Positions 6,701-15,096 of a DNA stretch of 64,000 bases are shown piece by piece. The translations under genes and the position numbers were made by a program. This stretch comes from Beijerinckiaceae bacterium (GTDB lineage Bacteria; Pseudomonadota; Alphaproteobacteria; Rhizobiales; Beijerinckiaceae), in NCBI GenBank assembly GCA_021324915.1, contig JAJPIC010000028.1, positions 91,122 through 155,121 of the forward strand, given 5' to 3'. The notes under the pieces were generated by a model. That model saw nothing but the letters and a program-made list of their open reading frames with translations. It searched no databases and had not been told where the DNA came from. Each line of letters starts with the position of its first letter. Positions within the stretch are counted from its first letter, which is position 1.

Positions 6701-9427
6701 ATGTCGCGTCGCAAGATGTCTCGGTCGTTTCGCTGGGTCTTGCCCGCTGCTGTGCTTTCGTGTTCGTTCGGCGCCGTCCGTGCACAGTCGGTGCGCGAGG
6801 TGATTTGGTCGGGCAGCGGCAACGAGCCGGCGGCTGAAGCGGTTACGGAAATCTACGCGACCAAGCCGGCGGCAAGCGCGCTCCGGTTCGCGAAATTGAG
6901 CCATACGGACCAACGACGCGGGCCCGTCGCCGTGCTTGCATCGAGATCCGAGGATCTCGTCCCGCAGTCTCCCGACACGCCGCTCGTGACAAAGATGTCG
7001 GCGCTCGCTCCGCCGCCGGCCGAAGTCTCGCGGGCGAAGGAGATGTCGGCGCTCTCGCTCCCGCCCGCGCCGACCGAGGCGCCGCTTCCTTCGGCAACGA
7101 TTGAGGCCTCGCCGTCGCGCGAAGAGGGCGCTCCGCAGGTTTTCGCCGGCATCGCTGCCCAAGCGCCCGTGCTCTCCTCTGCAGCTTCTGCTGCTGCGCT
7201 CGCACCAGGATCCGAACCGGACCTCGCTCCCCTTTCTCCGGCTCTTGATTCCGGCGCCTTGCTCGCCCCGAAAATGTCGGCGCTTGCTCCGCCGCCGGCC
7301 GAAGTCTCGCTGGCGAAGGAGGTGCCGACGCTCTCGCTCCCGCCCGCTCCGATCGAGGCGGCGCGTCCTTCGGCAACGATTGAGGCCTCGCCATCTGGCG
7401 AAGAGCGGGCTGCGCAGGTTTTCGCGGTTGCGGCCGAAAGCGCCGAACTCTCTCCGCCGGCTCCTGCGGCAGCGCCGGCTCTCGCAACGCCGGCCGCCGC
7501 AGTCGAGACGGCAGCTGCCGATCATTTGGAGCCGCCACAGGCACCGGACGCCGCGATGCCGACGGGAGATATCCCAGCGACCCCGCCGAGCGATCGTGCG
7601 CCCGACAGTCTTCCGCCTCAAGATCCCTTGGGTTCGCAGGCGCCGGCGCCGACGCCGCCCGATGCCGCGGCGCGGCCGGCGCCCACCGCTCCGGCACCGG
7701 CTGCGAACGCGCCCGCTCCTGCGGTGCCGCAGAATGCCGCGCCAGCGGCTCAGCCGAGCACGCCGCCGCCGGCTGCGGGCGCTTTGCAACCACCCGCGAA
7801 ACCGGTGCTTTCGGCTGCGGCGAATTTCGTCAAGCAGGCGGTCGATGCGCTCGTTGCGACACGCGCCGAAGGCAGCGAGGCCGCGGAGCTGCACAAAGAG
7901 CGTGCGGCAATTGCGGCCTATTATGCGGCGCGCGATTACGAACCCTTGTGGATCGAGGACGGTAAGCCCGTGCCCGCGGTATCCGCGGTCATGGACCGGC
8001 TCGCGCATGCGGCCGATGACGGGCTTGATCTCGCCGGGCTGGTGGCGCCTGTCTTTTCCGGGGGCCTCGACAAGCTCGCCGCGGCCGATGTCGCCCTCTC
8101 GGCGCAGGTCGTGATTTACGGGCGGCAAGCTTCCGGCAGCCGCGTCGATCCGGGGTCGATCTCTAATCTGATCGGCGCCAAACCTGACCTTCCCGATCCG
8201 GCGCTCATTCTCGCGGCCGTGGTTGCAGCAGGAAGCGAAGGCGCCGATCTGCTGGAGTCGTTCAACCCGCCGCAAAAGCAATATCAGGATCTCCGCGCCA
8301 AGCTCGCCGAGCTTCGCGCCAGCAAGGCGGATTCTGCGAGCCTTACCATTCCGAACGGGAAATCGCTGCGTGTCGGCATGAGCGATCCGCGCGTGCCCTT
8401 GATCCGCGCGCGGTTCGGCCTCGACGCGGGAGCGGACGACGCGGATCTCTACGATTCGGGGGTTGCAGCGGCGGTCGCGGATTATCAGCGGGCGAACGGC
8501 TTGCCCGCCTCCGGCGTCTTGACCGGCCGCACCGTCGAGAGTCTCTCGCGTCCGGCCCGTCTCGAACACGAGATCCTCGCCAATATGGAGCTTTGGCGCT
8601 GGATGCCGCGCGACCTCGGCGCAAGCCGCATCGAGGTCAATATTCCCGATTTTTCGGTCACGGTTGTGCAGGACGGTCAAGTCGTCCTGCACAATAGAGT
8701 GATCGTCGGAAAACCCGATTCGCCGACGCCCGTCTTTTCCAACACGATGAAATTTCTGATCGTCAATCCCTATTGGAACGTGCCGCCGTCGATCGTGCGC
8801 AAGGAAATGCTGCCGAAGGTTGCCGGCGACCCCTATTATCTCTCAGAGATGGGCTTCCAAGTCTTCAGCCGGCACGGCCAGCTCTTCGTCCGCCAACCGC
8901 CCGGCGACGACAATGCGCTCGGCCACATCAAGTTCATGTTCCCGAATCAATATTCGGTCTATCTGCACGACACGCCGTCGCGCCACCTCTTTTCGGCGGC
9001 ACGCCGCGCCTTCAGCCATGGCTGCGTGCGCGTCGATCAGCCGTTCGAATTCGCCGAAACCGTGCTCGGCCCCGAATGGCCGCAGAAAAGATTGAAGCGC
9101 CTGCTGGGCAGCGAAGAGCATTACGTCTATCTACCGAAGCCCCTGCCGATTCACATCGAATATTTCACGGCCTATGTCGATGACGGCGGCGAATTACAGG
9201 TCCGCGACGACGTATATGGCTACGTCCGCAAAGTCGAAGCGGCACTCGGCCTTGAAAAACCGGAGCCTGCCGACGAGGTGCGGACTTCGCAGGAGGTCGA
9301 CGCAGATCGCACGTCGCCGGGCGAGCAAGACCGGCTTCCGGCGGGCCGGCCGCATCGATCGCAGGCGAATCGGCAATATTGGAGCGATCCGAGCCAAGAC
9401 CAGCCTTTGATTGCCGGTCATCCATGA
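6701..9427 (+). CDS. L,D-transpeptidase (YcbB/LdtD type) with long Pro/Ala linker
   Basis: A 908-residue exported enzyme that should form 3-3 cross-links in peptidoglycan. Order of parts: signal peptide (WVLPAAVLSCSFGAVRAQS); a low-complexity Ala/Pro/Ser region to about residue 370; the scaffold domain with YEPLWIEDGKP; a peptidoglycan-binding segment at about 555-615; and a YkuD catalytic domain at about 640-800, where SHGCVRV places the nucleophile at C775. E. coli LdtD has about 615 residues, so the extra length is the linker, which contains a duplicated 51-residue block. The ATG follows GAGGGGCGAG. It stands between a sigma-54 regulator and a MepK-like hydrolase, all on the same strand. 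Confidence 0.92.
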   Translation: MSRRKMSRSFRWVLPAAVLSCSFGAVRAQSVREVIWSGSGNEPAAEAVTEIYATKPAASALRFAKLSHTDQRRGPVAVLASRSEDLVPQSPDTPLVTKMSALAPPPAEVSRAKEMSALSLPPAPTEAPLPSATIEASPSREEGAPQVFAGIAAQAPVLSSAASAAALAPGSEPDLAPLSPALDSGALLAPKMSALAPPPAEVSLAKEVPTLSLPPAPIEAARPSATIEASPSGEERAAQVFAVAAESAELSPPAPAAAPALATPAAAVETAAADHLEPPQAPDAAMPTGDIPATPPSDRAPDSLPPQDPLGSQAPAPTPPDAAARPAPTAPAPAANAPAPAVPQNAAPAAQPSTPPPAAGALQPPAKPVLSAAANFVKQAVDALVATRAEGSEAAELHKERAAIAAYYAARDYEPLWIEDGKPVPAVSAVMDRLAHAADDGLDLAGLVAPVFSGGLDKLAAADVALSAQVVIYGRQASGSRVDPGSISNLIGAKPDLPDPALILAAVVAAGSEGADLLESFNPPQKQYQDLRAKLAELRASKADSASLTIPNGKSLRVGMSDPRVPLIRARFGLDAGADDADLYDSGVAAAVADYQRANGLPASGVLTGRTVESLSRPARLEHEILANMELWRWMPRDLGASRIEVNIPDFSVTVVQDGQVVLHNRVIVGKPDSPTPVFSNTMKFLIVNPYWNVPPSIVRKEMLPKVAGDPYYLSEMGFQVFSRHGQLFVRQPPGDDNALGHIKFMFPNQYSVYLHDTPSRHLFSAARRAFSHGCVRVDQPFEFAETVLGPEWPQKRLKRLLGSEEHYVYLPKPLPIHIEYFTAYVDDGGELQVRDDVYGYVRKVEAALGLEKPEPADEVRTSQEVDADRTSPGEQDRLPAGRPHRSQANRQYWSDPSQDQPLIAGHP
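6992..7145 (+). repeat. Coding tandem-like repeat, unit 1 (linker of L,D-transpeptidase)
   Basis: This block encodes KMSALAPPPAEVSRAKE and a following LSLPPAP / SATIEASPS segment. The same block recurs exactly 279 bp (93 codons) downstream at 7271-7424 with scattered substitutions (for example SRAKE against SLAKE). The frame is preserved, so it looks like an internal duplication of linker sequence, not a mobile repeat. Confidence 0.75.
7271..7424 (+). repeat. Coding tandem-like repeat, unit 2 (linker of L,D-transpeptidase)
   Basis: Second copy of the block at 6992-7145. It encodes KMSALAPPPAEVSLAKE and then LSLPPAPIEAARPSATIEAS. Most differences from copy 1 are single substitutions. Confidence 0.75.
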
Positions 9428-9837
9428 TTCGGCCCGCCAATTGTGGCAGCGACACGCGAGCCGAAGTAGAGATTTGAGGCAAGAAAGCATTGTCACGCCG
9501 GTGCCGAAAGCTTCGAATAAGATAAGCAATATCAATATGTTATGACGTCCGGCACCGTCTGCCGGCGACGGCCCGCGCGCCCATTATTTGAAGAAATCGA
9601 AGTTGCGACGACACAGGTTCGCCATATTTACTGGATTACGTCTAAGTCATCTTGCTTCGATCGACTTGGGTCTTCGACCTGTTCTTTCGAAGTGGAGATG
9701 GCCGCGAACGGGGGGACGTTGCCGGCCACGTGGCTACGCGACGTTAACGGTTCTCGGTAACTAATTGCGTCTCGGCGTAATCGCCGAACAGAGACGATCG
9801 GCCACACGCCGATGGGTCCGAGAACCGGGGGTTTGTT
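9428..9837. other. 410-bp intergenic region before the DUF882 gene
   Basis: The stretch around 9500-9560 is AT-rich compared with its surroundings and is the most likely promoter area for the DUF882 gene. Short inverted GC segments are present (CCGTC...GACGG near 9550-9570), but none is followed by a T-tract. No coding frame with credible composition was found. A separate promoter would mean the DUF882 gene is not simply co-transcribed with the L,D-transpeptidase. Confidence 0.4.
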
Positions 9838-11532
9838 TTGCCGAAACCGCGCCTCAGCACGGATCTCGAAGTCTGCTTGCGTCGGTGCCGCCTCGCCCTT
9901 TCTCATTTATTCGCATCGCGCCTTCCGCGCTTCTCCTCCATCGCGTCCCGGCCCGCGCAATCGCAAGCCGCGCGTCTGCTGGCCGGCGCAAGCCTCGTCG
10001 GTCTTTCCCTCTGCATCCTTATCCCGTCATCGACCGAATCGGCGGTCGCCAACGGCGATACGCGAACGATCGAGCTTTATCACGCGCATACGGGCGAATC
10101 GATTTCGGCGACTTATCTCGTCGACGGCCATTACGATATGGACGTGGTCAAGAAGCTCGATTGGTTTCTGCGCGACTGGCGCCGCAATGAAGAGACCGAA
10201 ATGGATCCGCGGCTCTTCGATGCGGTTTGGGAGACTTATCGCGAAGCCGGCGCAACGCAGCCGATCGTTGTGCTGTGCGGCTATCGTTCACCCGAGACGA
10301 ATGCGATGTTGCGGCGTCGTTCGCGCGGCGTGGCCGAGCATTCCCAGCATATTCTCGGCAAGGCCATGGATACGACCATGCCGGGCATGTCGATGGAGCA
10401 GGTCCGCGAGGTCGCGATGCGCCTGCAGATGGGCGGGGTCGGCTATTATCCGAGTTCGAATTTCGTCCATATCGACGTCGGCGGCGTGCGTGCCTGGCCG
10501 CGCATGACTTATGATCAGCTCGTCCGTCTCTTCCCGGACGGCAAGACTGTGCATATTGCCGCCGATGGCCGCACCTTGCCGGGCTATGAAGAGGCGCGCG
10601 CCGAGCTCGAGTCGCGCGGCGACGTGAGCGTTCCCCCGCCCGAGCATAGCGGCAATTTCTTCGCGTGGCTCTTCGGCGGTATGACCGGCGGCGGCGCCGA
10701 CGAACGCGAGGATCAAAGCGCCGCGAGCCCGCAGCCAGCGGGCTCGGCCTATGTGGCCGATGCCCAGAATGGGCAGATCGCCGATACGCAGAGCGCGGCC
10801 GCCGCTGCGCCGGCCGGGGAAAGCACCGCGGCCGCCAATGCCGACACCGCAGCCGCCCGGCCGGGCGCCGATCAGGATCAAGCCGATACGTCCGCCGGCA
10901 AATCCGCTGCCGAAACGGTGGCCGATAGTCCGCCGCCGGTGCCGCCGCGGCGGCCGACGGATCTTGCTTCGCTCGACGTCCCGATGCCGCCCGTGCGTCC
11001 AGTCATGCAATTGGCCGCGGCCGAGCCTCAGCAGGCCGAAACTTCCCGGCCGCAGGACCTCCGGGCTCCGATCTCGGACCTTCCGGGAATCATCACCCAA
11101 GGTCCCAATGACGAGCGGACGACGCAAAGCCTGATGCGTTCGCCCGAACCTTCGCAATCCGAGGCGCTTGCCTATGCGCCGCTTGGGCAAATGGAAGGTT
11201 TGCGGTCGGCGGCGCATAGCAAGCATAGAGCTCAGTCCAATCCCGTGGTTCCTGCGCGGCTCGATCGATCCGATTTCCTAAGCCTCACGCGAACGACCGA
11301 AACCGCCGAAATGGAAAGCCAGACTATATTCGGGCCGACGCTTGCCGGAATCCGCCGCGCGGCGCGGGTGGAGACGGCCGCCCTCTCGAACAAATTGGAA
11401 TCGGATTATGTGGCGCGGTTCGGCGATGCGGCGACCGATCTCGCGGCCGATCATTTCGAAGGCCCCTCGGTGGCCTCGCTCGACACCGACAAGGACCGCT
11501 TGGTGTTCCTGGCGAGTTCCGGCCAGAACTGA
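9838..11532 (+). CDS. DUF882 murein hydrolase (MepK/YcbK-like, peptidase M15 clan)
   Basis: A 564-residue exported protein. The N-terminal basic stretch and hydrophobic segment (LLAGASLVGLSLCILIPSS) form a signal/anchor. The DUF882 domain (about 80-230) keeps the M15-type zinc site: H171 and D178 in SQHILGKAMD, and H211 in FVHIDVG. E. coli MepK of this family cuts mDap-mDap 3-3 cross-links, so the gene may trim what the neighbouring L,D-transpeptidase makes. The C-terminal half is low-complexity, rich in Ala/Pro/Gln, with no recognised domain. The frame opens only with TTG at 9838. No in-frame ATG precedes the domain, so TTG is accepted as the start. Confidence 0.85.
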   Translation: MPKPRLSTDLEVCLRRCRLALSHLFASRLPRFSSIASRPAQSQAARLLAGASLVGLSLCILIPSSTESAVANGDTRTIELYHAHTGESISATYLVDGHYDMDVVKKLDWFLRDWRRNEETEMDPRLFDAVWETYREAGATQPIVVLCGYRSPETNAMLRRRSRGVAEHSQHILGKAMDTTMPGMSMEQVREVAMRLQMGGVGYYPSSNFVHIDVGGVRAWPRMTYDQLVRLFPDGKTVHIAADGRTLPGYEEARAELESRGDVSVPPPEHSGNFFAWLFGGMTGGGADEREDQSAASPQPAGSAYVADAQNGQIADTQSAAAAAPAGESTAAANADTAAARPGADQDQADTSAGKSAAETVADSPPPVPPRRPTDLASLDVPMPPVRPVMQLAAAEPQQAETSRPQDLRAPISDLPGIITQGPNDERTTQSLMRSPEPSQSEALAYAPLGQMEGLRSAAHSKHRAQSNPVVPARLDRSDFLSLTRTTETAEMESQTIFGPTLAGIRRAARVETAALSNKLESDYVARFGDAATDLAADHFEGPSVASLDTDKDRLVFLASSGQN

Positions 11533-11534
11533 GA

Positions 11535-11711
11535 TTAGCCTGAGATCTGGTGTGCGCTGCTGGGTGCCGGCGCGTGCGGCGTGGCCGACCAGGCGAAAAC
11601 GAGCGCGAAAAGACCGCCAATGAGCATGGCGCGGGCGATCTGACCCGGCGAGACTGCGCTCGGATGGCGGTTCGTCCGCTCGAGCACACCCGATCGAGGC
11701 GAAAGATTCAT
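11535..11711 (-). CDS. Small hypothetical membrane protein
   Basis: A 58-residue frame from the ATG at 11709-11711 (MNLSPRSGVLERTNRHPSAV) has one clear membrane span, ARAMLIGGLFALVFAWSA, and a short Pro/Ala/Ser tail. The one-span topology and plausible composition make it more credible than the other small frames nearby. There is no strong ribosome binding site and no recognised family. It is convergent with the DUF882 gene and faces away from the ATP-grasp gene, so its promoter would lie in 11712-11870. Confidence 0.4.
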   Translation of the reverse strand: MNLSPRSGVLERTNRHPSAVSPGQIARAMLIGGLFALVFAWSATPHAPAPSSAHQISG

Positions 11712-11874
11712 GGGGGCCTGCCTGGAAAATCTTTGGATTTCAGGCAAATTAACCACAATTGGTTACCGATCCTTCACCATGCGCAACGGCCCGCGGAGAG
11801 GGGAGGCTTTTCGGTAAGCTTGCATTGATCTTGCTTGAAACGTCTGCGGACCTCCACGAGCCGGATTGGCCGAA

Positions 11875-13365
11875 ATGCCGCAATGTTTCGACGAAATGAC
11901 TCTGCCGGATGGCGCAACCCGCGCCGTCTACGGCAAGGTCGCGCGCTGGCTCGCCGAGACATCGAGCGAATTGCTCGCCTCCCGGCGTGCGCAAGCCGAA
12001 CTGCTCTTTCGCCGGATCGGGATCACTTTTGCCGTCTATGGCGACAAAGACGCCTCCGAACGCCTGATCCCGTTCGATATCGTCCCGCGCGTGATCGGCC
12101 GCTCCGAATGGGCTCGTCTCGAGACGGGGCTCGTCCAGCGCGTCACCGCGCTCAACCGTTTCCTCGCCGATATTTATGGAGGCCAAGAGATCGTCAAGGC
12201 CGGCGTGATTCCGGCCGACATGATCCTCACCAATGCCCATTTCCAGCGCGAAATGTGCGGCAGGCACATTCCGCACGACATCTACGTTCATATCGCCGGC
12301 ATCGACGTCGTGCGCATTGACGAAGGCGACTTCTACGTTCTCGAAGATAATCTGCGTACGCCCTCGGGCGTCTCCTATATGCTCGAGAACCGCGAAGTCA
12401 TGATGCGGCTCGCCCCCGATCTCTTCGCTGAATATCGCGTAGCGCCGGTCGAGAATTATCCCGATGCGCTGCTTGCCACTTTGCGTTCGGTCTCGCCCAG
12501 CGCTGCGCGCCGGGAGCCGACAATCGTTCTGCTGACGCCCGGCCAGTATAATTCGGCCTATTACGAACATTCATTCCTGGCCGACAAGCTCGGCGTCGAG
12601 CTCGTCGAGGGTCGCGATCTCTTGGTGCGCGACAATGTCGTCTACATGCGCACGACTGAGGGGCCGAAGCGCGTCGACGTCATCTACCGGCGCATCGACG
12701 ACGATTTCCTCGATCCGCTGGCCTTCCGGCCGGACTCGCTGCTCGGCGTGCCCGGACTCTTCAATGCCTATATTTCCGGCAATGTGACCCTCGCCAATGC
12801 AGTCGGCACGGGAATAGGGGACGACAAGGCCATCTATAGCTACGTTCCGGATATGATCGACTTCTATCTCGGGGAAAAGCCGATCCTGAAGAACGTGCCG
12901 ACCTGGCGCTGCCGCGAAGCGGATGCGCGCGCCTATGTCGTCGACCATCTGGCCGAACTCGTCGTCAAGGAAGTCAACGGTTCCGGCGGCTATGGCATGC
13001 TGATCGGCCCGCATGCCACGCGGGATGAAATTACGCTCTTCCGCGAGAAGCTCACGGCCAAGCCGGAGAACTTTATCGCCCAGCCGACGCTTGGCCTGTC
13101 GACCTGCCCGACATCCTTCGATGGCGGGGTCGCGCCGCGCCATGTGGACCTGCGGCCCTTCGTGCTCTCGGGCTCGGACGGTGTGCGCGTCGTTCCCGGC
13201 GGGCTCACGCGGGTGGCGCTTAAAGAAGGATCGCTTGTCGTCAATTCGAGCCAAGGCGGGGGAACGAAAGATACTTGGGTCGTCGACGACGCCCGTTTCG
13301 AAAATCTTCCCAGCGGTACTTTCAGCCAGGCACAGATCCAGGCACAGGCCGAACTGAACCAATGA
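11875..13365 (+). CDS. Circularly permuted ATP-grasp protein (DUF404/DUF407)
   Basis: About 496 residues. The family start (CFDEMTLPDG) and conserved blocks are clear: FRRIGITFAVYGD, LVQRVTALNRFLADIYGGQ, the DFYVLEDNLRTPSGVSYMLE motif, and the ATP-grasp core with VVKEVNGSGGYGML and NSSQGGGTKDTWV. Proteins of this family are ATP-dependent carboxylate-amine ligases encoded with alpha-E proteins, as here with a 7-bp gap to the next gene. The substrate is unknown. The ATG at 11875 is preferred over an in-frame TTG at 11866. Usually a transglutaminase-like protease follows the pair. None is present here. Confidence 0.9.
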   Translation: MPQCFDEMTLPDGATRAVYGKVARWLAETSSELLASRRAQAELLFRRIGITFAVYGDKDASERLIPFDIVPRVIGRSEWARLETGLVQRVTALNRFLADIYGGQEIVKAGVIPADMILTNAHFQREMCGRHIPHDIYVHIAGIDVVRIDEGDFYVLEDNLRTPSGVSYMLENREVMMRLAPDLFAEYRVAPVENYPDALLATLRSVSPSAARREPTIVLLTPGQYNSAYYEHSFLADKLGVELVEGRDLLVRDNVVYMRTTEGPKRVDVIYRRIDDDFLDPLAFRPDSLLGVPGLFNAYISGNVTLANAVGTGIGDDKAIYSYVPDMIDFYLGEKPILKNVPTWRCREADARAYVVDHLAELVVKEVNGSGGYGMLIGPHATRDEITLFREKLTAKPENFIAQPTLGLSTCPTSFDGGVAPRHVDLRPFVLSGSDGVRVVPGGLTRVALKEGSLVVNSSQGGGTKDTWVVDDARFENLPSGTFSQAQIQAQAELNQ

Positions 13366-13372
13366 GTGGCAC

Positions 13373-14326
13373 ATGCTTTCTCGCACCGCCGACAATCTCT
13401 ATTGGCTCGCGCGCTATATGGAACGGGCCGATTTTCTGGCGCGTATCATCGATGCGACGCGACGGCTCGCAACGGTGCCGGGTTCGGAAACGGGACCCTC
13501 GACCGAATGGGATTCGACGCTCGAGGCTTCCGGCGCGGCGGAGGGATTCCGTCAGGCACATAGCGTCGCCGATGAATCAAGCGTCGTCGATTATCTGATG
13601 TTCTCGGCGGATAATCCGTCGTCGATCCGCAATTGCATCGAAAAGGCGCGCACCAACGGACGCGCGGTGCGCACGGCGCTCACGGTCGAAATGTGGGACG
13701 CGATCAACGGCGCATGGATCGAGCTCAAGCGCTACGTGTTGAGCACGACGCACGGCTATGACCGCGAACAGTCGGGCCGCTTCCTCGAATTCGTGAAGAA
13801 GGCATCGCTCGACTATGATGGCGCAGCGCACCGCACCATGCTGCGCAACGACGCCTATTGGTTCTCGCGCCTCGGTCTTTATATCGAGCGCGCCGACAAT
13901 ACGGCGCGCATTCTCGACGTCAAATACAATATCCTTCTGCCCGAGACGGAGGCGATCGGAGGTTCGCTCGATTATTTCCAGTGGGCGGCGATCCTGCGCG
14001 CCGTCTCGGCGCTCACCGCCTATCATTGGGTCTATCGCGAAAGCCTGAAACCCTGGCTGATCGCGGACCTTCTGATCCTGCGGCCGGAAATGCCGCGTTC
14101 GCTCACCGCCTGTTATGAAAACATCGTCCGCTTCCTGGATTCGATCGGCAAGGCCTATGGCCGCAAGGGGCCCGCGCAAATCCACGCGCATAGCGTGCTG
14201 ACGAGGCTCATGTCCTCGACGACGAAGGAGATCTTCCAGTCGGGCCTGCACGAATTCGTCACGGCTTTCGTCGAAGACAATACCCGTCTCGGCACGACGA
14301 TCTGCGAGCAGTATCTGTTCAACTGA
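13373..14326 (+). CDS. Alpha-E domain-containing protein
   Basis: A 317-residue all-helical protein beginning MLSRTADNLYWLARYMERAD, the hallmark of the alpha-E family, with later conserved motifs including WFSRLGLYIERADNTARILD and WAAILRAVSALTAYHWVY. Internal similarity between the first and second ERAD segments reflects the family's repeat. The biochemical role is unknown. It is always linked to circularly permuted ATP-grasp proteins and thought to act with them. It starts 7 bp after the ATP-grasp stop codon, so the two form one transcription unit. A palindromic repeat follows its stop codon. Confidence 0.9.
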   Translation: MLSRTADNLYWLARYMERADFLARIIDATRRLATVPGSETGPSTEWDSTLEASGAAEGFRQAHSVADESSVVDYLMFSADNPSSIRNCIEKARTNGRAVRTALTVEMWDAINGAWIELKRYVLSTTHGYDREQSGRFLEFVKKASLDYDGAAHRTMLRNDAYWFSRLGLYIERADNTARILDVKYNILLPETEAIGGSLDYFQWAAILRAVSALTAYHWVYRESLKPWLIADLLILRPEMPRSLTACYENIVRFLDSIGKAYGRKGPAQIHAHSVLTRLMSSTTKEIFQSGLHEFVTAFVEDNTRLGTTICEQYLFN

Positions 14327-14334
14327 TCGGCTTT

Positions 14335-14405
14335 TTCCGGATTATGCTCTTTGTCTGAGCATGATCTTGCCGGAAAACCGGTACCCACTTTTCCGGATCA
14401 TGCTC
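14335..14405. repeat. Palindromic REP-like element, copy A
   Basis: Nested inverted repeats directly after the alpha-E gene. The main one pairs GAGCATGATC (14357-14366) with GATCATGCTC (14396-14405) and, inside it, CCGGAAAA with TTTTCCGG around the core CCGGTACCCAC. A second, overlapping arm pair is GATTATGCTC / GAGCATGATC at 14338-14366. The same core, AAAACCGG-x-x-C-C, occurs in copies B (41532-41575) and C (46458-46507). Such elements are common intergenic repeats in Rhizobiales and may act as transcript-end hairpins. Confidence 0.8.
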
Positions 14406-14502
14406 TTGTGCGCCGTCCAGTCGCAATTTTGCCCATTTGATTAGCCTATGCCAGGCGGGCCTGGATCGATCCGATCCAAAGCATCGCGATCTAGAGGTGC
14501 CG

Positions 14503-14925
14503 ATGCAGACGCACGAGACGATCGTCAGCTTCAGGAAGGTCGCGGCGGGTTCGGATCGAAAATTCGGCCTCACGCTCGGGATCGTCCTGGCCGCTCTGGC
14601 GCTGTGGCCGCTCCTTCGTCATCATTCTCCGCGAATCTGGCTTCTGGCCATCGGCATCATCCTTTTCGCCGGCGGTCTCTTTTTCCCTGCCGCCCTCGGC
14701 CCTTTCAATCGCGCTTGGTTCCGTCTCGGCCTTTTTCTCAACAGACTTGTCGGGCCGGTCGTCATGGGCCTTCTCTTTTTCGGCGCCGTCGTTCCCGTCG
14801 GCTGGGTTCTTCGGCTGCGCGGAGAAGATCCCCTGAAGTTGAAGCGCGATCCGGATGCCGCAACCTATTGGACGCGGCGCGAACCGCCCGGGCCTCGCCC
14901 CGGAACGCTCATGAAACAATATTGA
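14503..14925 (+). CDS. SxtJ-family membrane protein
   Basis: A 140-residue protein with three or four hydrophobic segments (LTLGIVLAALALWPLL, IWLLAIGIILFAGGLFFPAA, VGPVVMGLLFFGAVVPVG) and a basic C-terminal tail with RDPDAATYWTRRE, which is characteristic of SxtJ. These proteins are found beside NodU/CmcH carbamoyltransferases. Their function is not established. The ATG at 14503 fits MQTHETIVSFRKVAAGSDRKFG. An upstream GTG or ATT start is not needed. The gene leads a four-gene unit whose next start is 11 bp downstream. Confidence 0.82.
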   Translation: MQTHETIVSFRKVAAGSDRKFGLTLGIVLAALALWPLLRHHSPRIWLLAIGIILFAGGLFFPAALGPFNRAWFRLGLFLNRLVGPVVMGLLFFGAVVPVGWVLRLRGEDPLKLKRDPDAATYWTRREPPGPRPGTLMKQY

Positions 14926-14936
14926 GGGAGGGATCG

Positions 14937-15086
14937 ATGTCTGTCCTCGCCGAGCTTCTCGAATTTCTAGGCACGCGGAAGAAATTCTGGCTGATCCCTC
15001 TGCTCGCTCTCTTTCTCCTCTTCGGCGGCCTCTTCGTTTTGAGCCAAGGCTCCGTGGTCGCGCCCTTCATTTACACTCTGTTCTGA
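14937..15086 (+). CDS. DUF5989-type small membrane protein
   Basis: A 49-residue protein (MSVLAELLEFLGTRKKFW followed by one membrane span with IPLLALFLLFGGLFVLSQGS and a short FIYTLF tail). The length, the L-x-E-F-L-x-x-R-K-K-x-W-L motif and the position between sxtJ and a carbamoyltransferase gene identify the DUF5989 family. The ribosome binding site GGGAGGG precedes the ATG by a normal distance. It probably holds or positions the carbamoyltransferase at the membrane, but that is inference from the conserved neighbourhood. Confidence 0.88.
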   Translation: MSVLAELLEFLGTRKKFWLIPLLALFLLFGGLFVLSQGSVVAPFIYTLF

Positions 15087-15096
15087 ACCGCCACGA

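Noticed and set aside
6293..8692. Very long minus-strand ORF (799 codons) across the L,D-transpeptidase
   Set aside because: Composition is Arg/Gly/His-rich with no motif. It is antisense to a clear L,D-transpeptidase in a GC-rich region.
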